64,000 nucleotides of DNA from Rhexocercosporidium sp. MPI-PUGE-AT-0058 (taxonomy: Eukaryota > Ascomycota > Leotiomycetes > Helotiales): the NCBI GenBank assembly GCA_020746875.1, contig JAGTJL010000003.1, positions 682,001 through 746,000 of the forward strand, in the 5' to 3' direction. Position numbers and translations under genes: made by a program. The notes below the pieces were generated by a model. It saw nothing but the letters and a program-made list of their open reading frames with translations. It did not search any database and was not told the origin of the DNA. Shown piece after piece: positions 24,930 through 35,948 of this stretch; the stretch's first letter is position 1, and each line of letters starts with the position of its first letter.

Positions 24930-26749
24930 CTTGTTCAGTGGTTTAGGCTCAAACTGTCTGTGGTGGTAGAAAGATATGCGGTGGATTGGATGTGGTTGTG
25001 GAAAGGATGCGCGTTGGTCGATAGAATCGCAATGTTGATGGAGGAAGGAAACTCGAGGCTGACGACGGCGAGGTTGTGCTTTTATGTGATTAAGCGACCG
25101 TGGACATGTCCTGTGAATGGACTCATTCACCTTTCGAATTCTTGCAGCCTGATGTTTATCAAAGATAGGCAAAAAAGGAGGCCTTGCAAGGCATGAGATA
25201 TTGAATTGCCAGGAGGGGAGTCAACGTCAAAGCAAATGCCTGCGGATGTTCATCTTCTAGATACCACGATTACCCTCCACGCCCGCAGCTATTTTTTTTC
25301 TTCAAGGAAATCCTACATTTCTTTGGGAGTAAGTGTTCTTAAACAATGTGTCGTTGTATCACCTCCTTACTAGACAACCTTCCAGTCAATATTCTGTCTT
25401 CTTTCATGCCTTTGTTCACAGTTTGCTCAGCTGCAGAGTCAGATAGATACTCTTCTTTCTAGCCGTGATTATTGATATTCATCAAGCTTCTCGGGACTTG
25501 TTGAGAAGTTGCTCATATGCGTGCTCCAGACCTCTTGCAACTTGGGACTCAGATCATCCCAGGAACGCTTGGTCGGGCTACTACTTTCTGTGCCTCTTTC
25601 TTCGGTTTCGCTTATCAGCGACGATCAATAGTATCTCGTGCAAGAAGTGATTACCAAGAATTCTGCCAGTTTGTTCCTCATATCAAGAGAAGTGATATCC
25701 ATATTGCTGGTCATTTTGCTTCGAGACCTTTGCTTCGTCTGATGGGTTCCTTCAAGCCATCGAAGAAGGCACGCAAGGCTGTTTCCAGGAGCTCAAAGAA
25801 CAAGCTGGGAACCACATCCCATATTGTCTCAAGTGATACAGAATCTTTTCGACCCATCTGAGCTCAGCAACGCTTTGCGACATTGCTGTTCCTGGGGGGC
25901 ACTCATCCCTCTCCTACATCTGGCCTAGAGCCCTTGCCACAAATCTATGGGATGTATTAGTATCCCATCTGGCGAAACACACTGTTGGGAATCAAGTATT
26001 GTCCTCTCCAGACAGGGTCCTCACATAAGAAGAAGGCCAAAACTTTGGCTATGTCCCCGGCTTGGCTCGGCACATTAGCTTCCTCTCTCAACTATTCCGA
26101 GATGGGCAAACAAGCCAACAGAAGGAAAGAAGCAAATAATGAAGGCTAGGTCATACTAAAGCGAATACAGAGGTCAGTCATTGCCCCAAAGCCTGTTGTT
26201 TAGCTTCAGGTACGAATGTGCATGAAACTAGCGCTAGTCAATGGAAAGCATGTGACGCCTAATCTCTATGTAATTCTCCTGTCTCTTTTAGATTTGAAGC
26301 TTGATGTCTTGAATCGTCGATGAAACGAACATCGAAAGGGATGAGATGTAAGAGATGAGGTTAGTTGCAGAATAAAGGAGCTAAACATGATTTCACACTG
26401 GCAGCTCACGTGCCTCGCTACTTTCTGGTGCCTAGGTATATACAAGCTGAGGCTTCCTACCTTTCTTGTCTCTACATTCACGAAAAGGACAATTAAACCA
26501 AAAAGCACAAGAGAAACCGAGAGAATTAAGCTTCTCCCGGCAAATAAATACTGTTCAACAAGAACATCACTAGTCGTGACGCACTGACTTTGTATAAGAC
26601 TGATAAGACATCAGAAGAAGAGATCAAATTTTGGATATCAATCAAGCCATTGAGGCATTCATTCATTCAACCTACGTATGCAGAATCGCACCTAATCATT
26701 ATATTACCTCTTACACGCATGCATGCAGTTCCCCATCCCAAAAATGCAA
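24930..26749. other. Intergenic, one doubtful small ORF
   Basis: About 1.8 kb. The only frame of note starts with ATG at 25517 on the plus strand (114 codons, basic, ending FRPI at 25861). It has no motif, no family resemblance and no convincing splice partner, so I do not call it a gene. Confidence 0.4.
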
Positions 26750-29700
26750 TTAGACAATAAAAGCCTTGCTTCCCTCGACGAGTCCATCCATCAACTTTGT
26801 TACAGCCGCCCATTGCGGCATGAATCTCTGCACTTCATCTAAAGCCGGGATCGTACCAAGTTTATTGTGGTCGCTCCACCAGCAGACTACTCTCCCACTC
26901 CTGCCTTCGTCTCCTTCCTTCTTGCCCTCGCTGACTGGCCATTCGACGTCAACGATCCATTCGCGGTCCCAGTCCCTGTGCCAGAGTTTAATTTGGTCAC
27001 TTCCACTTTCCGGTACATCGTTCCATTTACCGTCGCTCTTCGCAGCGCCATGGACTTCAAATGCCGTGAACGGATCATCAAAGCGGATAATGCAAGCTTT
27101 CGTGTCAACAGCAGATATGTTGAAAGTAGCCTTGTTCAGTCCTTTGGCGCGAGTCACTTTGGAACTCATCCATTCCTTGTATCCTTTTTCCGGCGGAATG
27201 CCTTCTTTGACATTGTCGACAACTCTGGGAGCAATTCCATTCCATGAGCAATATGAAAGCCCTTGGCGGATTTTGGCATTCGGGCCACATGATATGTTTT
27301 GACCAGCAGCAGAAGGAATTTCCGCAATGATGTCTCGGACATACTCTTCGACACCTGCGAGAGTGACACGGTTGATACCACTGTCGAGATCAACAGTCTG
27401 CTGGAAGTATGCCTTAAAACGGTTGTTTGATGAGAATGGGAAAGCGACGAGATTGTAGATGAGAGTGCCGATGAAGATGAGGAAGAAGAAAGTTGGAACA
27501 TGGTGGGTGATGCGGTGCATGAATGGCGTTACCGGCAGAATCAGTAGAATCGAGAAAAGGGAGATGAGCAAGTAAGGCAAAAGGAGAGGGCTGCCATCAG
27601 AACCAGTTTGAACCAAAGCTGCGACAATGAGGAGGCCGACCTGACCGATGACGATAATGATGAACGGGCCGAGCAGAAGGAATTGAAGGAGCCATGTCCA
27701 CGTCGGCATCTTAGCTGACCATTTCTGCTCGTCTCCGAAAGCAATCGTCTCATCATCCGCGCCATCAGCGGCATCGGCACCATCATGTGCGGGAATAACG
27801 CGCCGATAGCCTCTTGCGAAACTGGCACCAAGACTACTTCGATGGCTGTTACCTCCCACCAGCGGGGTTGTCTCACTTGGCTCCTCGTCGCCATTCTCAT
27901 CGTTATCATTCTGTGCATCACCAGAGATGATTGCATCCGAATGAGGTACGGCTTCGAGTCCATCTCTAGCCTCATGTTCTTCATGGGCAGCTTCAACTAC
28001 AGAGCTCTTTTTCGGCAGGGCGAAGAGCTCACACAGGCCAATGAATGCAGCTAGGAATATAGCAGCCTGGTAGAATACAAACATGTAGCTACCACTGACT
28101 TTGTAGCGGTCTTCAAATACGGTAGCGCCAACAAGGACTAACCATCCGAGAGTGAACATCCAGAGTAGTGCGTAAAGTCGATGGAGTGCCGAAGGTCGCG
28201 CAAAATTGCAGCCGGCCATGAGGAACCAGAATACACAGAAGAAGAGACTCAGTGACATCGACCAAACTGCGTATTGCGAAGAGTATACAATGAGAGGATT
28301 GAATTTCCGCAGGAGGAATGCCGAGCCGAAGGTAATTGCACCAGATATGATGAGTACAATCGGGAACCGGAATGCACCTCGCCAGCCTTTCAAGGAGACG
28401 GTCTCGCTTTCATGCCCTTCTGGCTTGACAGCCCCCGCAAACAGATAGTACTTGTCTTGACGTGCCAGCAGGTAGGATACAAGTATTAAGATTAACGGTG
28501 ATGCAATCAGAATCGTGAGCGACCATGCAAACAGAGTTCGCAACCTGAAAACAGCCATAACTTTGCCAAACAGATCGAACCATACGCCATCGCTGCTACG
28601 CCCATTCTTGACTTTGCCGGTAGCATGATCGCCGCGTGGACCAATGAACTGTTTGGTGTGGGAAGTCAGGTAGTCCATGGTCGCAACTGACGCAGACAAC
28701 ATGTGCCAGAGTGAGTCTCGAGATGCGTGCTTCGCATCGTCTTGATCTGTATGATACCTAGCCCTGGGTTCCCAGAAGGCGACATCAAGTCCACGGTATC
28801 CTTCAGCTCGGAAGACAACATAGTCAGTCTCACTTCTTATGAATCCCAAAGCAAATCCATCAGCGCTGACAACGGTGCCCAGAGGATGGGGAGCCTTTGC
28901 ATAAGCTCGAGTGACTTCCGAATCGGTACTGCGGAATAGCATAGCTCTACCTCCAGCACCAGCTCCCTCGAGGTTCAGGAATGCGTGGACGAACGTGGCC
29001 ATGGGGTGAGACAGGAAAGCTTTGGCGCCATATAATCCGTCTTCTTCACCGTTGTTCAAGAGCACAATAATGCCTCTCTTTGGGGTATTGCCAGGGGTGG
29101 TATAGTATTTGACCAGTTGCAAAGCCGTGACAACTCCCATACCATCGTCCGTAGCTCCATATCCTGTAGATACACTGTCGAAATGGGCATTGACCATTAC
29201 CCCACCTTTTCCATGGAGTCTATGGGTGTATGGAGGCAGTGGTTTCCACCAGTCCTCTTCCTCGTCCTCCGTCCCCCGGATGTAGACAATAATGTTATTT
29301 CCTTCAAAGTATGTACTGATGCCCAGCTTCCGCCCCGAAACCCCAATGCTGGTGAGCGCGTTACTCGTAAAATTTGAGACGAGGTCGTTGAAGATAACAG
29401 CAGCAGGTGGCTCAACTCGAGTTCGAATATTTTCGTGATTCAAAGACTCTCCTTGAAGATCTCCCGTTAAAACAGAGGATACACTTCCGTCAACCTTCAT
29501 GTCCTCTGTAGACTTCGAGACATCTCCTTCCACCATGTTCATGTTTTCGCCCGTCTGGTATTTCACCCCATTGCTATCCAGTATTCCCTCGACCCTTCTC
29601 AACAACCAATCCCTAACTTCGTCATTCCTCCGACTGTTGAATGGATGGTAGCCATTGCTCAACTCTTCCAGGTCCAACCAAGCTTCGGTGAGGTTCAGGC

Positions 29701-29842
29701 CGCGATAGACTGTGGGGTTCTCTGGTGCAGAAGGGACTGTTTCCTGTACAATAAGCAGAGGGATAATAATGGCGAGATACACTACAGAGGTAACCAGAGT
29801 CACCGCCATAGGAACGAAAGCGAATGGATTATACCATCTCAT
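26750..29842 (-). CDS. PFF1: Pff1 vacuolar membrane M28 zinc metalloprotease
   Basis: Single exon, 1030 aa, the usual size of fungal Pff1. A membrane segment at about residues 10-33 is followed by a lumenal M28 peptidase domain. Zinc-site residues are visible: His220 and Asp222 in NAHFDS, bridging Asp232 in ATDDGMG, the catalytic/ligand pair Glu266-Glu267 in NNGEED, a further ligand in SETDY, and a YHTDQDD segment. Several more transmembrane helices follow (roughly 430-620 and 700-800), split by an acidic loop, and then a C-terminal lumenal domain. The family sits in the vacuolar membrane and is predicted to be an aminopeptidase-like protease; physiological substrates are poorly known. Nothing is missing or truncated. 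Confidence 0.95.
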   Translation of the reverse strand: MRWYNPFAFVPMAVTLVTSVVYLAIIIPLLIVQETVPSAPENPTVYRGLNLTEAWLDLEELSNGYHPFNSRRNDEVRDWLLRRVEGILDSNGVKYQTGENMNMVEGDVSKSTEDMKVDGSVSSVLTGDLQGESLNHENIRTRVEPPAAVIFNDLVSNFTSNALTSIGVSGRKLGISTYFEGNNIIVYIRGTEDEEEDWWKPLPPYTHRLHGKGGVMVNAHFDSVSTGYGATDDGMGVVTALQLVKYYTTPGNTPKRGIIVLLNNGEEDGLYGAKAFLSHPMATFVHAFLNLEGAGAGGRAMLFRSTDSEVTRAYAKAPHPLGTVVSADGFALGFIRSETDYVVFRAEGYRGLDVAFWEPRARYHTDQDDAKHASRDSLWHMLSASVATMDYLTSHTKQFIGPRGDHATGKVKNGRSSDGVWFDLFGKVMAVFRLRTLFAWSLTILIASPLILILVSYLLARQDKYYLFAGAVKPEGHESETVSLKGWRGAFRFPIVLIISGAITFGSAFLLRKFNPLIVYSSQYAVWSMSLSLFFCVFWFLMAGCNFARPSALHRLYALLWMFTLGWLVLVGATVFEDRYKVSGSYMFVFYQAAIFLAAFIGLCELFALPKKSSVVEAAHEEHEARDGLEAVPHSDAIISGDAQNDNDENGDEEPSETTPLVGGNSHRSSLGASFARGYRRVIPAHDGADAADGADDETIAFGDEQKWSAKMPTWTWLLQFLLLGPFIIIVIGQVGLLIVAALVQTGSDGSPLLLPYLLISLFSILLILPVTPFMHRITHHVPTFFFLIFIGTLIYNLVAFPFSSNNRFKAYFQQTVDLDSGINRVTLAGVEEYVRDIIAEIPSAAGQNISCGPNAKIRQGLSYCSWNGIAPRVVDNVKEGIPPEKGYKEWMSSKVTRAKGLNKATFNISAVDTKACIIRFDDPFTAFEVHGAAKSDGKWNDVPESGSDQIKLWHRDWDREWIVDVEWPVSEGKKEGDEGRSGRVVCWWSDHNKLGTIPALDEVQRFMPQWAAVTKLMDGLVEGSKAFIV

Positions 29843-30389
29843 CGTTGCTGGCTTGGACGTTGCAAAGCGGGAGAGTTGCTGTTAGAGCTCGTCATGGAGC
29901 TTAAGTTGGTGGCTGGGAAGGTGCCTCTCGAGCTTGGTCAATGCACTAGCGCGGGGTAACTCAACTACCGTCGTCAGCAAGAATGTCAACAATCGCTTCA
30001 TCTCCCTTGGGAAAAGTCAACCCATATCCGTAATGTATGAGTTGATGCAGAAATGTTTCAACGCGGCAATCCCCCATTCCATGGCAATGCCATTGCTATA
30101 TCTTTGGCCTGGTAGAGGCGAAGCCTTACGCGCTCGAATATCCAATCAAGCTGGTTGGGTGACATTAATACGTCAAAATGGTTGGCATGGAATCAACTCT
30201 CTTTGATCCTAGAGTCATTCTTCATCCGACTCTTAAAAGTGATTTCGAGGTCGATAGCCGCGTTAAATGTGCACATATCTCAAATCAAATCTGAAAGCTT
30301 CTTATTTTCCACTTGAGGACCAGAACCCTCATTTAATCAAGAAAAAGAACAAAAGCATACTATATTCGTTATGTTTGATCCTTCACCAG
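29843..30389. other. Intergenic upstream of PFF1
   Basis: This holds the PFF1 promoter and the 3' flank of the left GTPase twin. No gene seen. Confidence 0.5.
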
Positions 30390-31332
30390 TTACAAGTAGA
30401 TCTTCACCAAATCCCAGATGCTCACTTGTTGCTTCGTAGCTCTTGCCAATTCCGAATCCTGAAAAGGCAGAGCAACACGGAGCGAAGCAATTTCATCCTC
30501 GATCGCTTGCCAGCTGCTCTGAAGCTCCCTCCTCTCAATAGCCCCATCATCTCCCTCAAAATCCCCTTCCTCATCTCCTTCCTTCAATCGCTTCTCCAAG
30601 CGAGCACGCGCTTTGACACTCTTGGAAGCTACAGCTTTGCCAACCGAAGTCTCGCTCAAAATCTCCAGATCCAACGCTTCCTTTTGCATTCTCAACAGTG
30701 GCGGTACCTTCTCCGTATTCACCAACACATCCACCATCTCCATTACCGACGCCTTGCTTCCAATGTACTTACAAACCCTAGCCCCCTTACCCACCATCTC
30801 TTTCCAGTACCCTTCCTCTAGCTCTCGGTGCCTCTGCTCAAACTTCTGATGCAAGTTCAAGTTAGGAGGAAGATCATCCCACATACTTGTCGCAAGGATA
30901 ACGTGCGGCAAGAAGTCATCCCCACAGATCGCTTGCAGTAAGTCGAGATTGGCCTGTGCTGTACCAGTGAACCTCGTCTCCTTGATCGAGTGCAGATATA
31001 TGACCCCCTGGATAGCGCATGGCTCTCGAGAACAGAGAGATTGGGCCAATCCAAGAATGTTCTGGACGTCTGAGACTTCCGAGTCGCTGAAGCCTCGCGT
31101 ATCAATGAGATAGGTGCTAGACTTTCGGCCTTCGAGTCGAAAAGCCCGGGTTTTCTGAGTGCCTATGTCACAAATCAACTTTGAGTCTTAGTAACGACAT
31201 GAAGATCTTACAAGACTGCATAGTGTGTCCAACGATCGCCTTTTCCCCCGTTGCAGAGGCGATCAGAGAGGATTTGCCAGATCCCGTTGGTCCTAGGATA
31301 AGGATCAGTTTTGCGGATGTTGGTGATGTCAT
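30390..31332 (-). CDS. AIG1/septin-like P-loop GTPase, left twin
   Basis: Model: 31332-31212 and 31162-30390 with a 49-nt intron (branch TACTAAG), giving 297 aa. The G-domain is visible: G1 GPTGSGKSS (14-22), a switch-I Thr in GHTMQSCT, G3 DTRGF (61-65, Arg replacing the usual Pro) and a G4-like ATSMWDD where TKxD would be expected. The C-terminal third is charged, probably a coiled coil (REL, EKRLKEGDEEGDFEGDD). Proteins of this type are widespread in moulds as G-domain proteins of unknown role and are loosely related to AIG1/GIMAP and septin GTPases. It lies head to head with a paralogue 742 bp away that has the same fold order, the same MWDD motif and the same intron site. The DTRGF change may lower hydrolysis; that is inference. 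Confidence 0.85.
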
Positions 31333-31436
31333 TGTGATTATTCTACACGATACTTCAGTGAGAAGAAGAGATTAACTTCTAACTTGGTGATGCGATGGTC
31401 ATCTTGCTAGATGAGATGGTCTTCCTAGATAAGTAT

Positions 31437-31442
31437 CACGTG
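31437..31442 (+). promoter_or_regulatory. E-box CACGTG upstream of left GTPase twin
   Basis: A perfect CACGTG lies about 105 nt upstream of the start codon of the left GTPase gene, within the shared divergent promoter. Binding by a bHLH factor is inference. Confidence 0.3.
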
Positions 31443-31555
31443 CTATATAGGCTTCTCATCTTAGCTAGAAAAGCCCAGCGTCAGACGTCTCACAGCCTTG
31501 CGTGATGCCTAATTTGATACCCGATTTGGGCCGCAAACTGGTGCCTAAATAAAGG

Positions 31556-31606
31556 CCAGCCTTGATTATTTGATGCCCAAGCCGGTGTGGGCATCAAGGA
31601 CGAGGC
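31556..31606 (+). repeat. Hairpin in divergent GTPase promoter
   Basis: GATGCCCA (31571-31578) and TGGGCATC form a perfect 8-bp stem around an 8-nt loop. CAGCC and GGCTG flank it further out, so a longer, interrupted stem is possible. It lies near the left third of the spacer between the two GTPase start codons. It could be a regulatory palindrome or a transposon remnant. Confidence 0.45.
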
Positions 31607-32074
31607 TGTGGCGTTTCTCGATGTAACGTCCAAAACAACCGCAACACCATCTCAATAGCAAAGCTCTGGTAGGAGGCAATACACGTCGGATATGTGACAC
31701 ATCTATTTCAACGGTTCTCATACTGACTATACCATGGGTTAGCTTTCGGGCAGGAGATCTTGATTGATGCATATCAACCAACAACGCAGCCTGTCAAAAG
31801 GCTCTGGTCGATGCCTAACTGTACACACATGATCATTCTGCCCGCCCTGTCACTCGCGGTCAGTCTCATTCATGTCGTAAGTCAAGATACTGACATAAGT
31901 CGGATGTGTTGGAGTCCGAATAAGCCACATCGCACGGACGAGTGATTTTTTCTCAGCATATAACAAACGTTGGGACACTTTTCGTTTGCAGCACTTTTGA
32001 CCGTAGCGGCAAAAACAGCAGAGGCATCCTAGATTCCTAGCTCAAAATTCCTTGAAAGAACAGCAAACACAGCC

Positions 32075-33003
32075 ATGTCGGCCCCAAAACAAGGAGACAT
32101 CATCATTGCGGTGATGGGCGTCACGGGAGCCGGTAAAAGCACCTTCATCGCCAACGTAACCGGCCAGGACGTTCAGGTTGGCAACACGATGGACTCATGT
32201 ACGCGTCCCTCTCAACTACTTCCGAATATGTATTGACCGCGGGCCACAGGTACTACCGAGCCGGAGATCTTTGAGACCACACTGAACGATAAAAAGGTCT
32301 TTTTCATCGACACCCCTGGCTTCGACGACAGCTCCGGTCTCGACGACGCCGATATCCTGCAAATGACAGCCGAAAAGCTCCAAGCGGTGTCCGAAGCAAA
32401 TTTGATGCTCACAAGCATCCTGTTCCTCCACAAAATTACGGACAATCGTCTCACCGGGAGCAGCAAGCGCTTGCAGCGTGTGTACGAGAAAGTGTGTGGG
32501 CACGAGGCTTTCAGCAGTGTCGTCCTCGGCACCACCATGTGGGATGATCTCGGCAAAGAGAGCAAAGGCGTGGCTCGCGAGAAGCAACTCAGAGAGGGAG
32601 ACTTCTGGGGTAAGATGATCCGAGGGGGCACGGAATGCTATCGGTTGAAAGACTCGAGTTCGTCGGCACAGGATTTGGCGATGATGCTTATGGACAAGAA
32701 ACCGGCGGTGATGCAGATGCAGAGCGAGCTCATCTACAACGGCGGCGCACTTATTCAGACCGCGGCTGGTCAAGAGCTGAATGGAATATATGTTGATCAG
32801 ATCCGAAAACAGGAAAGGAAAGCTGCGCTTGATGAGAGTGAGAGAGCGGAGCTTGAGAGGTTGAGAGAGGCAGAGAAAAAGACCCGAGAAACTATAATAG
32901 TGAGTGTTGAATACCACGGGGTAATTTACGCCTGAGAAGGACCTACTGACATGCCCAGGTTACCCAGCCTTACTATGTCTACAAATTCTGTACAATATTG
33001 TAA
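32075..33003 (+). CDS. AIG1/septin-like P-loop GTPase, right twin
   Basis: Exons: 32075-32198, 32250-32899 and probably 32959-33003, giving 272 aa. Intron 1 (51 nt) splits the same Cys codon, in the same phase, as in the left twin. Intron 2 is proposed from GTGAGT, TACTGAC and CCCAG in ideal spacing; if retained, the protein ends at 32935 (269 aa, ending GVIYA). Motifs are G1 GVTGAGKST (15-23), a switch-I Thr in NTMDSCT, G3 DTPGF (62-66) and G4-like GTTMWDD. The C-terminal region is a charged helix (QERKAALDESERAELERLREAEKK), probably a coiled coil for self-assembly. The intact DTPGF contrasts with DTRGF in the twin. Likely a cytosolic GTPase; the role is unknown. Confidence 0.85.
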
Positions 33004-33965
33004 CAACGCACTCTAGGCTGAGACTGGATCATAAACCTATGATATTTCTCACGAGTTGGATAAAGTCTCCACTCATACATAGAACATCGAGAAGTTTATT
33101 CTCTATTGATCCTAATATATTGCTCTCAAATTTTTCAGCTAGTGCGTCGGTTATTCGAAAGAGCTGGATTTGAAGGAATTGAATTGACGAAGAAGATGGG
33201 CATCAATGAAGAGAACAGAAATGGGAAGACTACAAATTTCAACTACATTTCCTTCCTTATTCTAGTCAAGTGAAGAAATTGTCAGGCTCTACCAAGATAA
33301 TTTATCCCAAGACCCTCTCATATACCAGAGAAATGAAGTTCAAATCTCGCCTACTCCGAGCTCGGGTTGAGAAAATGACTTGTTGATTGTTGACGCTCGG
33401 TAAACAGCCCTGCGAATTAGCGAGCAGAGGACCCACTCAGGCAGGCGATGATACCCAGATCCAATTACGAAGCTTGACTTCAGAACCACCTACATTCTTA
33501 CTCGTCTTGGAATTCGAAGCGTCAGAATTATCTATAGAGCCACACATGTACTCCAACACCAAGAATAAAGGCCCTACTAGAAACAGTATTGACCGGGCAT
33601 ACTGGACCAGAGATATTAGGATCTCCGACTAGCAGGATTGAGGAATGCGAGGATGACATCGTGCATTTCACGTGTTTTGTATATTATTCCCAAAACCTAT
33701 TTTATTCCATTAGACTGGACGAAAGAGCATGATTGAACCTACTCGTTCCTCACGCGGCGTGGGAGTCTCTGAAAAGTAATTCAGCAATGCAATGTACCGT
33801 CTTCATGACATCCATACAAGCCAATTGCAATTATATACAGAAGCGAAAATCCAACGCCGCGCAGAGATCCAACCACTTATCTAAACAAGTGTCTACCTCT
33901 CCCAACACCAGCGGGTAATTCCTCCCACCCAACAAACTACCATCCAAACCCATGCAAGCAACATC
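33004..33965. other. Intergenic
   Basis: About 1 kb between the 3' end of the right GTPase twin and the 3' end of the acyl-CoA synthetase gene. It is AT-rich in parts; no gene seen. Confidence 0.5.
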
Positions 33966-35948
33966 TCACTTCTCACTATAATCCCCCTTCGCCCACATCC
34001 GCAAAACATTCTTCTTCAACTTCCCCGTGCTCGTCTTCGGCAACTCCTGCACAACCTCTACTTCCCTCGGAACCATGAATTTACTAATCGCACTCTCATG
34101 CTTCGCCCACTCGATCAGATCCTCGCCCTTCATCTCCTTGCCTTCCTGGACCGTGATGAAAGCTTTAGGACGCTCGCCCCAGTGCGAGTCGGCGACTGAG
34201 ACGACGCCTGCTTCGAGGACGTCCGGGTGCTGGACTAACATGGATTCGAGGGCTACAGAGGAGATGTTCTCGCCACCTGGGAGTTTCTCGTTAGCATACT
34301 ATCTCTAAAAAAGCCCTTCGAAATACTGCAAATGAAAAGAGCGAGTATCTCACCAGAAATGATAATATCCTTCGCCCTATCCAAGATCTGCGCACTCCCA
34401 TCTTCATGCCAGACCGCCAAATCACCCGAATGCAACCCCCCACCCGCAAACAACTTCCTCGTTGCTTCCGGGTCCTTCAAATACTCCTTAGCGCAGATGT
34501 TCCCAAAGAAGATAATCTCGCCGATCTCTTTCCCATCTTTCGCGACATCGATGAGGACGCCTTCAGGCTGCTCGGTCTTGACGATACGGATAGGGAGACC
34601 GGTGATAAAGCCATGTCCCTGCCGTGCCATGCGCGCATATTTCTCTTTTATAGGCAGAGTTTCCCAGATGGGCATGTGGTATCCTTTTGTGATCGGGCCG
34701 TAAGTTTCTGTGAGGCCGTAGACGTGGACAGGCATGAGGTTTAGGTTCGTCATTTGCTCGAACAGGTGCGCTGTTGGTGGGGAGGCAGCGACCGTGACGC
34801 GCACTGGGTTGGGTAGTTTTACAGCTTCTTTGGAGGCGCATAGGAGGGTATTGACTGTTGGCGCAGCATTGAAGTGCGTGATATTCTCTTCTTTCAGGAG
34901 TTTCCAGATGAGCGGGTAGTCGATCTTTCGGAGGCAAAAATGCGTTCCTCGTACCGCTGTTACGGACCATGGGAATGTCCAGCCCATGGCGTGGAACATT
35001 GGTAATGTCCACAGATATCCACAGCGTCCAGAGTGATAGTTCAGTCCACTCTCAATCACATTACCTAATGCAGCCAAATACGCACCTCGGTGCGTATAAA
35101 CAACACCCTTCGGTTTCGCTGTCGTCCCGCTCGTAAATGGAATTGCAATCGTGCCATTCTCATCGTCCGCTTGGGCTTTCAGACCAGCCCACCCGTGTTT
35201 CCCTAGTTCGATATCATACTTCAATCCTTCTAGTACGGCTTCGTCGAATGGGCCTGAGAGCTGTCCTTCCGTGGCATCGGTGTCTGTGTCGATTATGAAG
35301 GGGATATTGGGATTCTTTGACCGGAAATCCGAGAGAAGAGGTAGGTACTCCTCATCGACTATTATGCTGTCTACTTCTCCGAAAGAGAAGATGTAGGATA
35401 TGTCATCCATTTTGAGCCTGTAGTTTACCGCTACGTTGACACCTGGATTCTTGTCAATACAATTTCAACCCCAATATCTGACCTTCTCCGTGAGGAAAGA
35501 TTCCCCGTGATACGACTCGCAATACCCTCCCGCAAGAGTAAATAGAACAGAAGCAATTTCAGTTCTAAGTCCAAGCAAAAATAAAAGCAAACTCACCACC
35601 AGCAGCCGCAATCCCAAAAATACTCTCCAAAAAAGCCGGCGTATTTGGCGCCAAGATCCCCACCCTCTTAAACCCATGCTTCATCAAAAAATACGCCAAT
35701 CCTCTCGCCCGGTCCGCAAACTCTGCATAGCTCCTCCGCAGCGTCTGGCCGTTCGCTGTGACGTGGAAGATAGCTTCGGCGTCTGGCTCGATCTCGGCGG
35801 CCCGAGGGAGAAAAAATGTCGGCGAGAGGGTGTGGACGTGCGGTGCTTGAGGGGGGATGGGCGTGTTGGAGGAGGGGAGTGTGGGGGAAGACGAGGAGGG
35901 GAGGAAGTGTGATGTTAGGGATTGGAGGCGGGTTTTTGGGGTGGACAT
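33966..35948 (-). CDS. AMP-dependent acyl-CoA synthetase (ANL superfamily)
   Basis: Model: 35948-35597, 35442-34354 and 34276-33966, giving 583 aa. The introns are 154 and 77 nt, and the joins restore AAGGVNVAVNYRL and IISGGENISSVALE, both conserved in the family. The ATP/AMP loop is TSGTTAKPKG (221-230). Also present are YGLTETYG, SGDLAVWHEDG, DRAKDIIISGGENIS and the catalytic-lysine context KTSTGKLKK near the C-terminus. The enzyme activates a carboxylic acid with ATP and transfers it to CoA. The sequence resembles the medium-chain fatty-acid/aryl-acid branch, but substrate cannot be read. There is no PTS1 tripeptide (the end is SEK). A Ser/Pro-rich start (residues 8-40) might be a mitochondrial presequence, although it has few arginines. 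No biosynthetic cluster surrounds it, so a role in general acid catabolism is likelier. Confidence 0.93.

Noticed and set aside
25517..25861. 114-codon plus-strand frame in the spacer before PFF1
   Set aside because: Basic, motif-free and without supportive splice sites; not enough to call a gene.
32216..32917. 233-codon frame antisense to the right GTPase twin
   Set aside because: Shadow of the GTPase gene; the plus-strand frame has all the G motifs.
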